DNA of 64,000 nt from JASJAR01 sp039198225 (GCA_039198225.1 JBCCTQ010000013.1:36954-100953); one strand, 5' to 3'; shown: positions 33,601-42,343, numbered from the stretch's first letter. A program made the numbers and translations. Notes: a model not told the origin generated them from the letters alone.

Positions 33601-36126
33601 GTCGATGCCGAACGCGTCATCCATCTGGCGCAAGGTGAGCAAGCGGAAGGGATCGGTCTCGCCGTCGAGGGCGGCTTCGGAATTCCGTTCAGCAAAGGCG
33701 ATGGGCTCTTCGGTGAGATCCACAAAGCCCCGGACCGCCGTTGTGCCATAGGAATGGCCCGCCCCTTCGGAGCGTTCCTTGAAAAGCCCAAGGATCGGGA
33801 TGTCTTTGTCGGTCTCGACGGTCAGCGCGCGGGCATGCCAATCGGCGGTCGATTGGGCGATCCGGCCAAACCGGACCCCGCCCACGGGCGTCTTCATGTT
33901 GGGGAAGTATTTCGCGAACACCGGATCATTGGTGTCGAGGAAATTCGGCTCGAAAAACTCGCCGCCCGAATAGCTTTCGACCGTGCAGAGCCCGACCTTG
34001 CCCATGGTCTTCATGAGGGCTTTTTCGGCGGCCTTCTGGAACTTGTAATAGTGATCGGCCGCCTTCTCACCGAAAAGCTCTTCTGACCGCAGCCGCACGG
34101 CCAGGGGATAAACCGCCGCCGCCCCAAAGCCCAAAGCACAAGCAACGTGGTGCGACGAGGACATCTGCCCGCTTTCGACCACGAGCGAGACCTTGAACCG
34201 GAGCCCTTCCTCGATGAGGCGTTGGTTGATCGCCGAGACTACAAGCGTCATCGGGAGCGCGGCCCGGGCCTCTGAAATGTGACGATCGGTTAGGATCGCG
34301 ATCCCACCTTTGTCGCGCGCGAACGTCACCACATCGTTGGCCACCGCATCGGTGGCTTCCACAAGGGCGCGCTCATTGGCCGCCGGATCGTCGAAATGGG
34401 GCTCAAACAGCGTGTCAAACCGGTCCCAAGGCGTTTCGCTCTGGGCTTTGATCTTCAGCATATCGGCCATGCGGAGGATCGGCGTGTTCACGACGATCTG
34501 GCGCGAGCGGGCCTGGCCAAGATGGGGCTTTTCACCCAAGGCCACCCGCAGCGTCATCCCGTCCGCCTCCCGGATGGAATCGAGGGGCGGGTTCGTCACC
34601 TGGGCGAAACGCTGGCTAAAGTACTTCGCAACCCCGCCTTCATTGTCCGAAAGCGCGTTGATCGCGTTGCCGTAGCCCATGGCCGAAACCTTCTCGACCC
34701 CGGTCTGAAGCATCGGATCCATCAGGAATTTGAAAGATTCCTGGTTGTGGGTGTAGGCGACGTAGCGGGCCGGGGTGGACAGATCGCCCTCATACCGGGT
34801 CGCCGCAGCGGCCGGATCGCCGTCGGCCTCCGGGAGATCGTCGATATTGACCATCGCCCCAGCAAGAAGGGCCGGATAATCGGCCTTTTCGGCGAGCATT
34901 TCGAGCGCCTCGCCGGTCCGGTAGATCTTCTTTTCGGCGTGGTTGTAATAGATCATCCCGCCCGCCTCGACGCGGCCGCGGCGGATCACCGTTTCCGGCG
35001 GAAAACTGATCTGGCCCGCCTCGGACATGACGGCGAGGTAGTCGTCGGTTTCAACCGAGCGCAGCGGACGCAGGCCCAACCGGTCAAGCCGGGCGCCGAT
35101 GATATTGCCGTCGCCGAAGATGAGCGCGGCGGGCCCGTCGTTTTTCTCTTCGGACAGGGAGAAATATTCGAGCATGGCGCGCACATCGGGCGCAATCTCG
35201 GCGTCGTTTTCCCAGGCCGGGGGCATCATCGCCACCACCGCGGTGACAAGGTCGAGCCCTTCTTCGAAAACCCGCGCATTCAGCGTCTGGTCCAACCGAC
35301 AGGAATCCGACTGGCCCTTGGGCCGGACAATCGATTTGTTCCGCGACAGGGCGATGGCGGCCTCGGACAAGCGGTTTTTCTTATCGGTGTTGAGTTCCCC
35401 GTTATGGGCCATCAGCCGGAACGGCTGGGCCATGGTCGGGTGAGGGTCCGTATTGGTCGAAAACCGCGTGTGGAAATACATCGTGTGGACCCCGTGGTCG
35501 GGGTCAGAGAGATCTTTGAAATAGGGGATGATTTCCCAGGAATTCAGCCGGCCTTTAAAGACCTGCATCCGGGCCGAGAGCGACAAGGGATAGAGCCCAT
35601 CGAGGGCAGGGTCCGTATAGGCGATCGCTTCAATCTCAAGGAGGGCCGAATGAATGCGGGTGTCGAGAACGTCCGCCGCCATGCCTTCGGGTGCGGTGAA
35701 GATCCACTGGCGGATTGGCAATTGGGCTTTGAGAGCCCGGGCTGGGATCGCTTCCTTGTCGACGGCAAGATCGCGAACCAACACCACCGTCAGCCCGGCC
35801 GCGGTCAGTTTCTCAACAACGAGGCCCGATGCGCGGTCATGCTGGGTCGGATCGGCTGGCAGAAAGAAGTTTCCAACGCCGAACTGGCCCTTTTCCAAGG
35901 CAACGCCGGTCAGCTTTTGAAAGAAGCCAAGCGAGAGATCCACCGACACGCCGGCCCCGTCGCCAATGCCTTCGGACGACATACCGCCTCGATGGGGCAC
36001 CGCGCAGAGTGCCTCATGGCCTTTCAAGAGCACATCATGGCTCTGGACGCCGTCTTTCCGTGTGAGAAAGCCGACGCCACAAGCGGAGTGCTCTTGGGCA
36101 GGGTCATAGAGACCGGTCTGTCGCAT
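30652..36126 (-). CDS. glutamate synthase large subunit-like protein, 1824 residues
   Basis: GltB architecture: an N-terminal Ntn-type glutaminase with nucleophile Cys in EHSACGVGFLTRKD after a propeptide, an FMN-barrel synthase domain from about residue 1000 (LASGAMSHGALVATAHEAVA, MSNSGEGGE, GQGAKPGEGGQLP, LISPPPHHDTYSIEDL), a 3Fe-4S-type C-x5-C-x3-C (CVMAKNCNVKC, near residue 1260) and a GXGXG domain (GNFALFGATGGRTFIEGQAG). It differs from normal GltB (about 1500) by an insertion of roughly 200 residues before the FMN domain and a C-terminal extension of about 200. No gltD is present; a CysJ-like diflavin reductase follows five bases later. ATG 36126 is used; a TTG 12 codons upstream is also open. 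Confidence 0.85.
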   Translation of the reverse strand: MRQTGLYDPAQEHSACGVGFLTRKDGVQSHDVLLKGHEALCAVPHRGGMSSEGIGDGAGVSVDLSLGFFQKLTGVALEKGQFGVGNFFLPADPTQHDRASGLVVEKLTAAGLTVVLVRDLAVDKEAIPARALKAQLPIRQWIFTAPEGMAADVLDTRIHSALLEIEAIAYTDPALDGLYPLSLSARMQVFKGRLNSWEIIPYFKDLSDPDHGVHTMYFHTRFSTNTDPHPTMAQPFRLMAHNGELNTDKKNRLSEAAIALSRNKSIVRPKGQSDSCRLDQTLNARVFEEGLDLVTAVVAMMPPAWENDAEIAPDVRAMLEYFSLSEEKNDGPAALIFGDGNIIGARLDRLGLRPLRSVETDDYLAVMSEAGQISFPPETVIRRGRVEAGGMIYYNHAEKKIYRTGEALEMLAEKADYPALLAGAMVNIDDLPEADGDPAAAATRYEGDLSTPARYVAYTHNQESFKFLMDPMLQTGVEKVSAMGYGNAINALSDNEGGVAKYFSQRFAQVTNPPLDSIREADGMTLRVALGEKPHLGQARSRQIVVNTPILRMADMLKIKAQSETPWDRFDTLFEPHFDDPAANERALVEATDAVANDVVTFARDKGGIAILTDRHISEARAALPMTLVVSAINQRLIEEGLRFKVSLVVESGQMSSSHHVACALGFGAAAVYPLAVRLRSEELFGEKAADHYYKFQKAAEKALMKTMGKVGLCTVESYSGGEFFEPNFLDTNDPVFAKYFPNMKTPVGGVRFGRIAQSTADWHARALTVETDKDIPILGLFKERSEGAGHSYGTTAVRGFVDLTEEPIAFAERNSEAALDGETDPFRLLTLRQMDDAFGIDEAGYVNTSFEKLSKEKIDRFEITPGYRKFSQMMADERARRPAALRDVLDFPADITFLDKVEDIKKEMMLFNRAGNNDFVIRGVECVGVGEGEFLLRLTGPKARDIGRLDALAQSLVERFGDDVEGHYVTKGALKVAAKGWAEDYLSRLRRAPERIELSDVQPASEITPRLASGAMSHGALVATAHEAVAHGTNMVGGMSNSGEGGEHITRYGTIRASRIKQFASGRFGVWAGYLADPNLEEIEIKIGQGAKPGEGGQLPAPKVTVEIAAARGGTPGVELISPPPHHDTYSIEDLGQLIHDAKAARVRVIVKLVSSEGIGTIAVGVAKAGADVINVAGNTGGTGAASVTSLKYTGRAAEIGIAEVHQALCANGIRQKVMLRCSGAMQTGTDVVKASLMGGDSFEFGTTALMMLKCVMAKNCNVKCPAGLTTNPEVFDGDPRALAQYLLNISHEVREILAGLGLRSLDEARGRADLLHLLDHPASVGHLNLRAMLASVDENRVEDPVYLERDYEVDDKLLEQVRARLIDGNETAIELRPNAPLNNRNKSVGGQLGIDIERMLNHELEAPPAAAFEDSRGRRFLDPRSVRVVTQGSAGQSFGAFCNDGMVLEHTGTCNDGVGKGASGGEIIVRAPAGGGTAHGENVLIGNFALFGATGGRTFIEGQAGDRFAVRNSGATAVVEGVGDFCAEYMTNGAILNLGGFSKGYGNGMSGGFAYQYDPEGRLADMISTDSVFMGRLADGSDTSEIHEDAVKQLLEWHVEATGSPKASQILEDWDTARSDMAWVMPKALLQYQDADAILAARSRKELIEELSTALAGHQVAELKSAWKRGRPVLGGQVPAYGATDTEEMFRLLNSYTVLEMAASIARKRVDGANPLALNKAVKNLVLTEDFGLMAALAKHAKAAVSDYDDPGLASLVAHKRLSDFKRALSLRNILSMDSPGTYAWILHQDRKNRAALGEIPSFDALFAENAIPDVVARTAAE

Positions 36127-36440
36127 ATCCTGGCTCAAACGGCATTCCTGGCAAAAGGCCAATCGACCCGATTTGGGGGGCGAGGGCGGGGTATCACGTC
36201 TCTTTTACCCGAGACGCGCAATTTCTCCTAGCGCGCTGCTCGGGAGGCACCATGTAGTCAAAAAACAGGCTTTAGGCAAGAAAAAGAATGTCAAAAGCCC
36301 TGTCCTATTTTTGCAGAGAGATGCGGCATTGCAGAAATTGATACTCAATTGTGCGGCGCCTGCGTCCAAAAAGCCCTTGAAAGGCAGCAGCCTTGACCCA
36401 TTTCCCGCACTGCAACGAATGACGCAATGAGAGTAGCGAC
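36127..36440. other. divergent intergenic region between the GOGAT-like gene and the DoxX-like gene
   Basis: About 314 bases with lower GC than the flanks. It should hold promoters for both directions. A TTGACA (minus strand, 36289-36294) could be a -35 for the GOGAT-like gene, but I see no good -10. No riboswitch or ORF is recognised. Confidence 0.5.
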
Positions 36441-36896
36441 ATGACCGCAGAAACAACCAACACCAGAGCCAGCCAAGGCCTGCCCGAGTGGGCGTCCGTC
36501 GCGACGTCGTCACACGCGCATTGGTTCCTACGCCTGCCACTTGCCGCAATTATTCTCGACCAGGGCGCCAACAAGATGCCGTATCTTGTTGATGACGCAG
36601 CCTCTTATGGGTTTCCACTCTGGCTGTGGACACTGACGGCCGTGGGTGAAATCCTCGCCGGCCTGGCCCTGATCATCGGTGGCTTGTTCGCTTATGCTTG
36701 GGCGAAAAACCTGCCTGTTTTCAAATCCTTCCCTTGGTTCGGTGACGTCGTCACCCGCCTCGGGGGGCTTGGGATATCGATCATCGTCGCGGCGGTGATC
36801 TACGTGGTCTATTGGGGTCCCTGGACGGGTTTCCAACTCCACTTGATGATGCTGGGCGGCGGCCTCTTCTTCCTTTGGAGGGGCAACAAAGCCTGA
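36441..36896 (+). CDS. DoxX-like membrane protein
   Basis: A 151-residue protein with four hydrophobic helices. HWFLRLPLAAIILDQGANKM resembles the first helix of DoxX/DoxD proteins, where the family has an R-x-x-x-G-x-x-F/Y-x-x-x-G-x-x-K-L pattern, and LTAVGEILAGLALIIGGL matches the second helix (E-x-x-x-G). Some DoxX proteins work in redox or detoxification complexes, but nothing here shows a partner. The ATG at 36441 follows GAGAGT. A strong intrinsic terminator follows, so it is a monocistronic unit. Confidence 0.7.
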   Translation: MTAETTNTRASQGLPEWASVATSSHAHWFLRLPLAAIILDQGANKMPYLVDDAASYGFPLWLWTLTAVGEILAGLALIIGGLFAYAWAKNLPVFKSFPWFGDVVTRLGGLGISIIVAAVIYVVYWGPWTGFQLHLMMLGGGLFFLWRGNKA

Positions 36897-36923
36897 CTGG
36901 TCGCGTCGGAACGAATTGAGAAA

Positions 36924-36949
36924 GCCCCGCCCATCCGGCGGGGCTTTTT
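36924..36949 (+). terminator. intrinsic terminator after the DoxX-like gene
   Basis: GCCCCGCC-CATCC-GGCGGGGC followed by TTTTT, with an A-run before the stem. It begins 27 bases past the stop. Confidence 0.92.
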
Positions 36950-36975
36950 CTTATTCTGGGCACCGTTAGACCTGG

Positions 36976-38430
36976 CTAGCGCCCGATCCGGATCGCCACG
37001 TTTTTCGTTTGCACGTAATTCCAAAGGGCCTGGCGCCCCTTTTCGCGCCCGTAGCCGGACTTTCCATAGCCACCGAACGGCGTTTCGATCCCGCCCGCAT
37101 ACCATTCGTTGACATAGACCTGACCGGCTTTGAGGGCGCCTGCGGTCCGGCTCGCCCGGTCAAGGTCGCGGGTGAAGACGCCTGCGGCTAGGCCGAATCC
37201 GGTGCCGTTGGCGATCGCAATGGCTTCGGCCTCCGATGAGACTTCCAGGATCGACAGGACAGGGCCGAACACCTCTTCTCGCGCGATGACCATATCAGGC
37301 GTCACCCCGGCCAAGATCGTGGGCTCCATGAAAGCCCCCGGCCGGTTCGGTCGCCGCCCGCCCGCCACGACGCGGGCCCCTTCGGCTTCCGCGGCGCTGA
37401 CCATGGCCAAGGCCTTGTCGCGTTGGGCCTCCGAAACCAGGGGCCCCATCGTGTCTCCCGCCTCGGGAAGCTCAATCCCCGGGGCAAGGGACAAAGATTT
37501 TGCAATGGCCGCGGCGCGGTCGGTCAGTTCGGGGGCGATACTCTTATCGACCACGACCCGGGTCAGCGCCGAACAGACCTGACCGGCATTGAAGAATGCC
37601 CCGTAGCGGATGTCGCTCTCAAAGGCGTCGAGATCTGCGTCGGCATGGACCACCGCCGCGGATTTCCCGCCGAGTTCCAGCACTGCCGGAACGGTGTTTT
37701 CCGCCGCTGCATGGGCCACGGCCGTCCCGCTGGCGACCGATCCGGTGAAAACGATCATTCCGATGCCGGGATGGGCGGCGAGGGCGGCCCCGGCCTCCCG
37801 GCCGAGGCCAGAGAGAATGTTCACCGCCCCGGCTGGAAACCCGGCCTCGGCGGCGGCATCGACAAAGAAGGTGGAACTCAAGGGAGTAAGTTCGGGGGTT
37901 TTCACGACCGCCGTGTTGCCGGTGGCCAAGGCTGGGGCGAGGGAGCGGGCCACCGTGTCGAGGGGGTAGTTCCACGGGATGATATGGGCGGTCACGCCGT
38001 AAGGCTCATAGACCGTATAATCGACATATCCCGCACCGAGGGGGATCGACTGGCCTTCGACGGTGGCCGCCTGATTGCCGTAATACTCAAAGAGCTTCGC
38101 CGCCCCTTCGACTTCGAGCCTAGCCTCCCAAAGGGGTTTGCCCTGTTCGAGGGTGAGAACCTCGGCGATCTCGTCGCGTCGCGCGAGGAAGGCGCGCCCG
38201 ATGGCCTGAACCATCCGGCCCCGCTCAAAAGGGCGCATGGCGCTGAGCGTGCCCTCGCCATGGACCCTGGCGGCCGCGGCAACGGCCCGGTCGATATCGG
38301 CGGCATCGGCGAGCGCGGCTTCGGCAAGGGCTTCTCCCGTGGCCGGATCCGTCACGGCGATGCGTCCCGCGCCGCCATCGCACCAGGCGCCGTCGATGTA
38401 GTTTTGCCAGTAGGATTTTAGCGCGGCCAT
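36976..38430 (-). CDS. NAD(P)-dependent aldehyde dehydrogenase
   Basis: A 484-residue ALDH-superfamily enzyme. It shows HIIPWNYPLDTVARSLAPAL, the cofactor loop FTGSVASGTAV, the general base Glu in LELGGKSAAVVH and the catalytic Cys in FFNAGQVCSALTRV, and ends with ETPFGGYGKSGYGREKG. The substrate cannot be read from the sequence. A saccharopine/lysine-dehydrogenase-like gene lies about 1.1 kb away, so it might oxidise aminoadipate semialdehyde, but betaine aldehyde or other aldehydes are equally possible. It is divergent from the AmgK-like gene. Confidence 0.9.
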   Translation of the reverse strand: MAALKSYWQNYIDGAWCDGGAGRIAVTDPATGEALAEAALADAADIDRAVAAAARVHGEGTLSAMRPFERGRMVQAIGRAFLARRDEIAEVLTLEQGKPLWEARLEVEGAAKLFEYYGNQAATVEGQSIPLGAGYVDYTVYEPYGVTAHIIPWNYPLDTVARSLAPALATGNTAVVKTPELTPLSSTFFVDAAAEAGFPAGAVNILSGLGREAGAALAAHPGIGMIVFTGSVASGTAVAHAAAENTVPAVLELGGKSAAVVHADADLDAFESDIRYGAFFNAGQVCSALTRVVVDKSIAPELTDRAAAIAKSLSLAPGIELPEAGDTMGPLVSEAQRDKALAMVSAAEAEGARVVAGGRRPNRPGAFMEPTILAGVTPDMVIAREEVFGPVLSILEVSSEAEAIAIANGTGFGLAAGVFTRDLDRASRTAGALKAGQVYVNEWYAGGIETPFGGYGKSGYGREKGRQALWNYVQTKNVAIRIGR

Positions 38431-38513
38431 GGCGTATCCTTCCTATAGCTCCGCCCGGCACTTGGCGCCGGATCGGGGTCGGTTGCAAGGACGGTTTTGG
38501 TGAGGTGCGTGAG

Positions 38514-39497
38514 ATGGCGGAGATGTCTGTTGGCGACTTTCTAGCCGAGCATGGGCTGGCGGGGGCAAAGCGCGTCGCCTTGGCCGGTGATGCGTCCGCC
38601 CGGCGCTATTGGCGGCTCCCGGGCCACGGCCTTTTGGTGATGGAACACCGCGCCGACCCAAGAAGCGTTGGCCGGTTCGCGCTTTTGTCGACCCACCTCC
38701 AAGACCTCGGCCTTTCCACCCCGGAAGTGAAGGGCCTCGCCGGGCCATTGGCTCTCATCGAGGATTTCGGCGATGCGACCTACACTGATCGGCTGAACCG
38801 GGGGAGGGACCCCGAACCCCTCTATAGCGCGGCGGTGGATGCGCTTTTGGCGCTCCACGGGGCGCCAGCGACCACCGCCGTCGACCGTCCGGTCCTCGAT
38901 TTGGACGCTTATATAGAGCTTCTCGATCTTTTTTCCGATTGGTTTGCCCCGGCCGTGGCCCCGCCGGACTTTGACCGGGTCGGGTTTGCTGAGACCTTTC
39001 GCATGCTTTGGGCGAGCGTTCTGACGACCATTGCCGGCCGGGAAGAAACGCTGGTTCTCAGGGATTTTCACGCGGGCAATCTCATTCATCTCCCCGAGCG
39101 GGACGGGGTGCGACAGGTGGGCCTCCTCGATTTTCAGGACGCGGTGATCGGGCCCCGGGAGTTCGACCTCGTCTCACTTCTCCAGGATGCGCGCCGCGAC
39201 ATCGATCCGGGCCTCGAAGAGCGCATGACCGCCCGCTATGCGGCCGGTCGACCTGGCGCGGAGGCCGAGATCCGGCGGCGCTATCCCATTTTGGCGGGCG
39301 TGCGCCATTGCCGGGTCCTCGCGGTGTTTACGCGGCTCTGGCTGCGCGATGGCAAAGCCGGGTATCTCCGCCATATGGACCGGGTCGCGGGCCAATTGTC
39401 CCGAGCCCTCGCAACCGAGGATCTCGCCGAGATCGGCGCCTTTCTCGACGAAAGCCTTCCCGGTTGGGAAACGCGCGCGGCTGATCTCGGCCGCTGA
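38514..39497 (+). CDS. aminoglycoside-phosphotransferase-fold kinase (AmgK-like)
   Basis: A 327-residue protein kinase-like fold enzyme. It has the N-terminal GDASARRYWRL of the alphaproteobacterial AmgK/anomeric sugar kinase group, LALIEDFGDATYTDRL, the catalytic loop LVLRDFHAGNLIHL and the metal-binding Asp in VGLLDFQDAVIGPREFDL. AmgK phosphorylates MurNAc/GlcNAc at C1 in cell-wall recycling and is usually beside tsaE and murU, which are not here, so the substrate is inferred. The ATG at 38514 is used; a GTG three codons earlier and another ATG three codons later are alternatives. Confidence 0.75.
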   Translation: MAEMSVGDFLAEHGLAGAKRVALAGDASARRYWRLPGHGLLVMEHRADPRSVGRFALLSTHLQDLGLSTPEVKGLAGPLALIEDFGDATYTDRLNRGRDPEPLYSAAVDALLALHGAPATTAVDRPVLDLDAYIELLDLFSDWFAPAVAPPDFDRVGFAETFRMLWASVLTTIAGREETLVLRDFHAGNLIHLPERDGVRQVGLLDFQDAVIGPREFDLVSLLQDARRDIDPGLEERMTARYAAGRPGAEAEIRRRYPILAGVRHCRVLAVFTRLWLRDGKAGYLRHMDRVAGQLSRALATEDLAEIGAFLDESLPGWETRAADLGR

Positions 39498-39572
39498 GGA
39501 GCAAAGCGAGGCGGCGCTGGTAAGCCCATCACGGCGCACCTATGGTCAGGCCTGTGGCGTGAAAGGAATAGC

Positions 39573-40634
39573 ATGCAGAAAATAGCCGTTCTCGGTTTGG
39601 GCAAAGTCGGCGCCCTGGCGGGTGAGCTATTGGCCGGGTCCGGGTTCGATGTGACGGGTTTTGATGTCGCTCCGGCGACGCTCTCCTTTGCGACCCGTCC
39701 GCTCGATGCGGGCGACCGGGCGGCTCTCGAGACAGCGCTCGCTGGGCATGACGCTGTTCTCTCGTGCCTCCCGTACTTTCTGAACGGCACCGTCTCTGAG
39801 ATCGCGGCCGCCCAGGGCATTCATTATTTCGACCTCACGGAGGATGTGCCCACAACCGAAGCGATCCGGGCCCTGGCGGAGGGCGGGGCGTCGCTCATGG
39901 CGCCCCAATGTGGCCTGGCGCCCGGTTTCGTCGGCATCGTCGGGGCCCATTTGATCGAAGGGTTCGAAAGCTGCCGGTCGTGCAAGATGCGAGTCGGAGC
40001 GCTGCCGCAAAACCCCACCGGGCTCATGGGCTATTCGTTCAACTGGTCGCCCGAAGGCGTGGTGAACGAATATCTCAACGATTGCCAGGTCCTCGAAGAC
40101 GGCGAGATGAAATGGGTGTCGCCCATGGAATGGGTCGAAAAGATCTTTATCGGCGGGATCGAGCTTGAGGCGTTCACGACCTCTGGGGGGCTTGGCACGA
40201 TGTGCGAGACCTATCTCGGACGTGTTCCGAATATTGACTATAAAACAATGCGCTACCCCGGGCACGTGACGTTGATGAATTTCTTTTTCCACGAGCTTTT
40301 GATGCGCGAGCGGCGCCAGGAGGCGGGCGAGATCCTGACCCATGCCAAACCGACCGTCGACGAAGATGTGGTCTATGTCCATGTCTCGGCCGAAGGCGAA
40401 GCCGAGGGACGTTTGGCGCGGCGGGAATTTGTCCGCACCTATCGCCCGCTCGAGATCGGCGGCAAAATGCGGACCGCGATTGCGTGGACCACCGCCTCAT
40501 CGGTCGCGGCCGTAATTGAGATGGTGCGGGCGGGCGCTTTGTCGGGGCAGGGCTTTCTCAAGCAAGAAGCCATCGATCTTCGCGCCTTCCTCAAAACCGA
40601 AAACGGGGCCCGATTCGGACCATTGGCGGCGTGA
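39573..40634 (+). CDS. saccharopine dehydrogenase-family protein, lysine 6-dehydrogenase-like
   Basis: A 353-residue NAD(P)-binding protein. The N-terminus KIAVLGLGKVGALAGELLAGSGFDVTGFD is a Rossmann nucleotide site. GHDAVLSCLPYFLNGTV and GIHYFDLTEDV are typical of the saccharopine/lysine dehydrogenase family, and APQCGLAPGFVGIVGAHL marks the substrate domain. The single-domain length fits L-lysine 6-dehydrogenase, which oxidatively deaminates lysine to a semialdehyde. An aldehyde dehydrogenase nearby would suit that route, but the substrate is inferred. Its stop overlaps the next start by four bases. Confidence 0.72.
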   Translation: MQKIAVLGLGKVGALAGELLAGSGFDVTGFDVAPATLSFATRPLDAGDRAALETALAGHDAVLSCLPYFLNGTVSEIAAAQGIHYFDLTEDVPTTEAIRALAEGGASLMAPQCGLAPGFVGIVGAHLIEGFESCRSCKMRVGALPQNPTGLMGYSFNWSPEGVVNEYLNDCQVLEDGEMKWVSPMEWVEKIFIGGIELEAFTTSGGLGTMCETYLGRVPNIDYKTMRYPGHVTLMNFFFHELLMRERRQEAGEILTHAKPTVDEDVVYVHVSAEGEAEGRLARREFVRTYRPLEIGGKMRTAIAWTTASSVAAVIEMVRAGALSGQGFLKQEAIDLRAFLKTENGARFGPLAA

Positions 40635-41302
40635 CGCGGGTCTATCTCCATGGGGCAGGGCTCTCGGCGGCAAGTTGGGGCGAGGTGGAGGGGATCGCGC
40701 TCGATCTTCCGGGCCATGGGAGGCGTCCCCGCACAGAAGCGCGGGCCGAAGCCTTTGCCGACGCGATTGCGGGCGATGTGCCGGAAAGTGCGGTCCTGAT
40801 CGGCCTCTCTTTGGGTGGCATGGTGGCGATGGCCTTCGCGGCGCGGTACCCCAAGCGCGTGCGGGCGCTTGTCCTGGTCGATATGCCGATCCGGGCGCCG
40901 TCGCCGATCATATCGTGGTACACGCCCTTTGTCGCCCCGATCGTGACCCGGGTGCCCGGACGGCGGACGATTGGGAAGGCGGTGGGGAGCCGGATTGAGA
41001 ACCCGGAAGGGCAGGCAGCGTTTCGCGCCCATATCGAAGCCGCAGATCCTTCGGGCCTTGCCGATGCCCTGGTGGTGGCCGCCCGGTTCGACGGGGACGC
41101 CTACTTGCCCCGGATGAAGCTCCCGCTTTTGGCTCTCGTTGGGAAACGAAGCCTTTTGACCGGTGCGCGCTACCGCGCAAAACTCCGCGCCGCCTGTCCC
41201 CAGGTCGATATTGTTGAACTCGATACGGGCCATCTCATCCCATTCGACGACCGGGCGTCGATGGAGGCTGAAATCGACCGCTTCCTCGCCGGGCTCGGCT
41301 GA
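40631..41302 (+). CDS. alpha/beta hydrolase
   Basis: A 223-residue hydrolase. The oxyanion region is VYLHGAGLSAASW, the nucleophile elbow LIGLSLGGMVAMAFA contains the catalytic Ser, and the catalytic His is in LDTGHLIPFDDR. It is short for the family, with a small cap. It is coupled to the dehydrogenase by ATGA and may act on a product or precursor of the same route. Substrate unknown. Confidence 0.83.
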   Translation: MTRVYLHGAGLSAASWGEVEGIALDLPGHGRRPRTEARAEAFADAIAGDVPESAVLIGLSLGGMVAMAFAARYPKRVRALVLVDMPIRAPSPIISWYTPFVAPIVTRVPGRRTIGKAVGSRIENPEGQAAFRAHIEAADPSGLADALVVAARFDGDAYLPRMKLPLLALVGKRSLLTGARYRAKLRAACPQVDIVELDTGHLIPFDDRASMEAEIDRFLAGLG

Positions 41303-41305
41303 CGG

Positions 41306-41348
41306 CAAAAATGGAAAGGGCGGTGCACTCCTATCGGAAGCACCGCCC
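41306..41348 (-). terminator. terminator-like hairpin on the minus strand, downstream of the LuxR-type gene
   Basis: GGGCGGTGC (41318-41326) pairs with GCACCGCCC (41340-41348) around a 13-base loop. On the minus strand the stem is followed by TTTCCATTTTTG. It is about 250 bases past the LuxR stop and just past the hydrolase stop. Confidence 0.6.
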
Positions 41349-41593
41349 CTCGCCCGGGTCGTCGGGGATGAGGACATGGGCGATCAAAGGTGCCGGCCTG
41401 ACACTCGGAAAAATACGCGCGACAGGCCGACCTCCGGTTTCCCGGACCCTTCCCGCCGCCCGAAACACTTGGACGATCAGGCGGGCGCGTCCCTCGGCAA
41501 AAGCCACCACTCACGGAACATGGCTAAGATGCCAGGAAAATTTTTAACCGACTAGTCAGGTATTCCTTACCCAACGTCACGCGGGCCGCGCCC

Positions 41594-42343
41594 TCACCGT
41601 TCGAGGAAGAAGATTTGATTTAAAAATGAAGCCTTTAGCACCGCCTGCGCCGTTGTCTCGGCCTCGAGAATTTCTCGGGCCAGACGGAGGTGTTTTTCCA
41701 CCGTTCCCGTGGAGACGCCCAGAATGACGGAGATTTCATGGGAGGTTTTTCCGTCGCCGACCCATTCCAGAACCTCCCGTTGCCGGGGCGTGAGCGCCCG
41801 GGGACCAATGAACGGGAAGGGGAGGCTGGTGATGCGGAGATGGGCCACTTGGTTCATCAAGAGGATGTCGCGGCCATGCTCCTCCCAGACCTGGTCCACA
41901 TCCGCCTGGCTAAGGCCCACCCGCGCCACGAGGCCGATGGCCCCTTTCGAGCGCGGCGAGACATCCGAAAATGAGATCGAATACCCGGCCGTGATCCCAT
42001 GGGCACGGTTGAGATCGGTGACCCGGCGCTCTTCCGGCGTCAACTGATCGAGACTGTCGGCGAGCCAGCTCCAAGAACAGGCACCTTCATTCTCCATCGA
42101 CCAGCGCACCATGGGCGCGTGAAAATACATCCCGCCTTCAACGAAGACCTTCAGGAAATCCGGCGAATGGTTCGACAGGATCAAGTAATCCTCTGAATTC
42201 AGGGATTTCTTCCCGGGCCCGAGACGCGAGAACCCATATAGCAGCCGGTCGAACCCAAACCCGGACATGGCCTCAATGTGGAACGACCAGAGGTCTTCCA
42301 TCTGGTTGTGGCTGAAAAGCTCCTCCAGATAATCGCGTATCAT
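41594..42343 (-). CDS. LuxR-family regulator with autoinducer-binding-type domain (LuxR solo)
   Basis: A 249-residue regulator. The N-terminal half aligns with the autoinducer-binding domain (YFHAPMVRWSMENEGACSWSW, HGITAGYSISFSD). The C-terminal HTH is ALTPRQREVLEWVGDGKTSHEISVILGVSTGTVEKHL. Several AHL-contact positions differ: where TraR-type proteins have W-x3-Y and D-P, this protein has F-x3-F and A-P. It has no luxI partner in the window and its start overlaps the aroQ stop (42340-42343). It probably senses a non-AHL signal or an atypical acyl-homoserine lactone. Confidence 0.85.
   Translation of the reverse strand: MIRDYLEELFSHNQMEDLWSFHIEAMSGFGFDRLLYGFSRLGPGKKSLNSEDYLILSNHSPDFLKVFVEGGMYFHAPMVRWSMENEGACSWSWLADSLDQLTPEERRVTDLNRAHGITAGYSISFSDVSPRSKGAIGLVARVGLSQADVDQVWEEHGRDILLMNQVAHLRITSLPFPFIGPRALTPRQREVLEWVGDGKTSHEISVILGVSTGTVEKHLRLAREILEAETTAQAVLKASFLNQIFFLER

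Noticed and set aside
31684..36231. Very long plus-strand open frames (800 and 611 codons) opposite the GOGAT-like gene
   Set aside because: Compositions rich in Gly, Arg, His and Asp with no domain pattern; the opposite strand has all GOGAT motifs, so these are shadows.
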